Assembly (NCBI RefSeq): GCF_008370325.1
Contig: NZ_VNIP01000014.1
Location: 62,001-126,000, forward strand
Direction: 5' to 3'
Length of the DNA stretch: 64,000 nucleotides
From: Martinezella tropici
GTDB taxonomy: Bacteria > Pseudomonadota > Alphaproteobacteria > Rhizobiales > Rhizobiaceae
Position numbers and translations under genes: made by a program. Below the pieces are notes generated by a model. The model saw nothing but the letters and a program-made list of their open reading frames with translations. It did no database searches and was not told the DNA's origin. This document shows, one piece after another, positions 62,406-64,000 of this stretch. Within the stretch, counting starts at the first letter, position 1. Each line of letters starts with the position of its first letter.

Positions 62406-63039
62406 ACGCCTGTGGCAGGCGTTTCTCGATACGATTGCGATGGTCGGTGCTTCCGCTCTGATCGCATTCGCTGCCGGCATTCCTCTTGCCGTCTTCCTGG
62501 TGCTTTCAGCGTCTGGCGGTCTCATTCACGCACCGCGATTGCATGGCATTCTCGCCGCAATCATCAACGGCTTTCGGGCTACGCCGTTCATCGTTCTCCT
62601 GGTGGCGTTGTTGCCATTGACCCGATGGCTCACCGGAACGACGATCGGTGTGTGGGCCGCCGTCGTGCCGCTTTCAATCAGCGCGACGCCGTTTTTTGCG
62701 CGCATTGCCGAAGTCAGCCTCCGCGAGGTTGACGGCGGGTTGATCGAAGCTGCCCAGGCGATCGGCTGCCGCCGCTGGCACATCGTGCGCCATGTGCTTC
62801 TGCCAGAAGCGCTTCCGGGCATCGTCGGCGGCTTCACCATCACCATCGTCAGTATGATCGGCGCCTCGGCCATGGCAGGCGCGGTTGGCGCCGGCGGTCT
62901 TGGAGATATGGCGATCCGCTATGGCTATCAGCGCTTCGATACCACCGTCATGGCGGTGGTCATCGCAGTGCTCATTGCCATGGTCTGTTTGGTGCAGTTT
63001 GCGGGCGACCATGTCGTGCGGCGCCTGCGAGCGCGCTAA
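62386..63039 (+). CDS. metI: Methionine ABC transporter permease MetI
   Basis: This 217-residue permease, the same length as E. coli MetI, has five membrane segments and the EAA loop EAAQAIGCRRWHIVRH. NGFRATPFIVLLVALLPLTR and GAVGAGGLGDMAIRYGYQR are hallmarks. ATG 62386 (MSTMMYERLW) overlaps metN by 20 bases; ATGs at 62395 and 62398 are alternatives. Confidence 0.93.
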   Translation: MSTMMYERLWQAFLDTIAMVGASALIAFAAGIPLAVFLVLSASGGLIHAPRLHGILAAIINGFRATPFIVLLVALLPLTRWLTGTTIGVWAAVVPLSISATPFFARIAEVSLREVDGGLIEAAQAIGCRRWHIVRHVLLPEALPGIVGGFTITIVSMIGASAMAGAVGAGGLGDMAIRYGYQRFDTTVMAVVIAVLIAMVCLVQFAGDHVVRRLRAR

Positions 63040-63067
63040 TATCAGCGACAATATCCGGAGTAGCTCC

Positions 63068-64000
63068 ATGACTGAACCTGATGCCGTGCCGGCTGCGTCC
63101 GGCTCGAACGAAGAAAGCGCAATCAGGCGCCCGTTGCCACCGCGTACTCCACATCTGATCCGTTCGGATGCCGAGGCGTTGGAGATTGCCCACGGCCTCG
63201 CGGCTCACTTTGCAGCAGGTGCCGCAGAGAGGGACCGTGTTCGTCGCCTTCCCTGGGATGAGGTGGAGAAATATACGGCAAGCGGCCTCGGCGGCATCAC
63301 CGTGCCGAAGGAATACGGCGGCGCCGACGTCTCCTGCGTAACGCTTGCAAAGGTTTTCGAAATCCTTTGCGCAGCCGACCCTGCACTCGGTCAGATTCCG
63401 CAGAACCAGTTCGGCGTGCTGGCGCTCTTGCGCGATGTGGGATCTCCACAGCAGAAAGCGCGTATCTACGGCGATATCCTTGCCGGTTATCGGATCGGCA
63501 ATGCCGGGCCGGAGCGTGGCCGGAAGGCGGTCAACCACAGCTCAACTCGCCTGACGCGCGGGCCAGATGGACTAAGATTGACCGGGCGGCGCTTCTATTC
63601 CACCGGCGCAATCTTCGCTCATTGGATTCCGACACGCGCCGTCGACGATGACGGGCGAGCGGTCCAGGTCTGGGCTGCCTATGACGCACCGGGCGTGCGC
63701 GTCATCGACGACTGGTCTTCTTTCGGCCAGCGCACGACGGCCAGCGGTTCGGTAGAGTTTACTTACGTGCCTGTGGACGAAGCTTTGGTTTTCCCGGTCT
63801 GGTCCTATGCGGACAGGCCCGGTGTCTCCGGTCCCGTCTCGCAGCTCATTCAGGCGGCGATCGATTCCGGCATAGCGGCGGCCGCGATTGCCGATGCCGT
63901 AACCTTTGTCCGCGATCACGCAAGACCTTGGATGGATTCCGGCCTTCAGTCGGCAAGCGAGGATCCGACAATCCTGCATGAAATCGGCGACCTTCATGTG
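63068..64000 (+). CDS. SfnB-like acyl-CoA dehydrogenase-fold enzyme (3' end outside window)
   Basis: This open frame of 311 codons runs off the window end. Landmarks of the SfnB family: TPHLIRSDAEALEIAHGLAA, SGLGGITVPKEYGGADVSC, GQIPQNQFGVLALLRDVGSP, LTGRRFYSTGAIFAHWIPTR, VIDDWSSFGQRTTASGSVEF and DHARPWMDSG. GGAG seven bases before ATG 63068 fixes the start, 28 bases after metI, so it is probably in the metQNI operon. SfnB acts in the dimethylsulfide-to-methanesulfonate sulfur pathway, perhaps as an FMN-linked oxygenase; its exact step is not settled. Confidence 0.9.
   Translation, partial: MTEPDAVPAASGSNEESAIRRPLPPRTPHLIRSDAEALEIAHGLAAHFAAGAAERDRVRRLPWDEVEKYTASGLGGITVPKEYGGADVSCVTLAKVFEILCAADPALGQIPQNQFGVLALLRDVGSPQQKARIYGDILAGYRIGNAGPERGRKAVNHSSTRLTRGPDGLRLTGRRFYSTGAIFAHWIPTRAVDDDGRAVQVWAAYDAPGVRVIDDWSSFGQRTTASGSVEFTYVPVDEALVFPVWSYADRPGVSGPVSQLIQAAIDSGIAAAAIADAVTFVRDHARPWMDSGLQSASEDPTILHEIGDLHV

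Overview
The window is high-GC DNA with alphaproteobacterial, most likely Rhizobiaceae (Rhizobium-type), gene content: dense operons with 1-4 bp start/stop overlaps, many ABC importers, twin-arginine-like signal peptides on binding proteins, and AT-rich islands only at promoters. The species, and whether the DNA lies on a chromosome or plasmid, cannot be read from the sequence. No rRNA, tRNA, transposase, integrase or CRISPR array was seen.

Almost the whole 64 kb reads as an organosulfur-scavenging island. It holds nine luciferase-like (LLM) flavin monooxygenases (one of them short and divergent) and five acyl-CoA-dehydrogenase-fold flavin enzymes of the DszC/MsuC/SfnB type, the last cut by the window edge. 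It also holds a DszB-like desulfinase, an NfsA-like flavin reductase, three sulfonate/taurine-type ABC systems plus an orphan SsuA, three dipeptide-type ABC systems served by six binding proteins, and a MetQNI importer. Sulfur metabolism genes include a cystathionine beta-lyase, a ChaC glutathione cyclotransferase and a collapsed cysK.

Layout. 1-3195: the end of a NitT/TauT-type ABC operon plus an SMP-30 hydrolase. 3349-7823: orphan SsuA, a DszA/NtaA-type LLM enzyme and a dipeptide-type binding protein. 7860-12879 (minus): a pathway operon of ACAD-type flavoprotein, DszB-like desulfinase, SfnG-like monooxygenase and binding protein, divergent from a complete dipeptide-type transporter (13167-17062), an aldo/keto reductase, an SfnB-like enzyme and an FAD protein (to 20857). 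20918-23889: a third binding protein and a LysR regulator. 23896-30211 (minus): NfsA-like reductase, two LLM enzymes, two DszC/MsuC-like enzymes and a DUF3088 thioredoxin-like protein. 30521-35434: LLM enzyme plus a sulfonate-type transporter with two permeases. 35673-40780: a dipeptide-type transporter with a fused double ATPase. 40954-43870: a small ORF, an XRE-cupin regulator, an extreme Met/Cys-rich protein, the mini-cysK and metC. 43972-52293 (minus): LLM enzyme, a second fused-ATPase transporter and two binding proteins. 52317-56628: MsnO8-type LLM, a GNAT, and two LLM genes. 56737-60162: ChaC and SsuABC-like genes. 60457-63039: MetQNI. 63068-end: SfnB-like.

Two observations tie the island together. 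First, a previously unnamed dyad, TCTAT-N7-ATAGA, recurs in at least five intergenic promoter regions and in degenerate form in about three more. It has T-N11-A geometry, as LysR-type boxes do. Second, the parts for import, C-S bond oxidation, reduced-flavin supply, desulfination and assimilation into cysteine/methionine all lie side by side. The most novel items are the DszB-like desulfinase pathway operon, the putative regulon operator, the 48-codon CysK N-terminus/C-terminus fusion coupled to metC, and the roughly 46% methionine protein.
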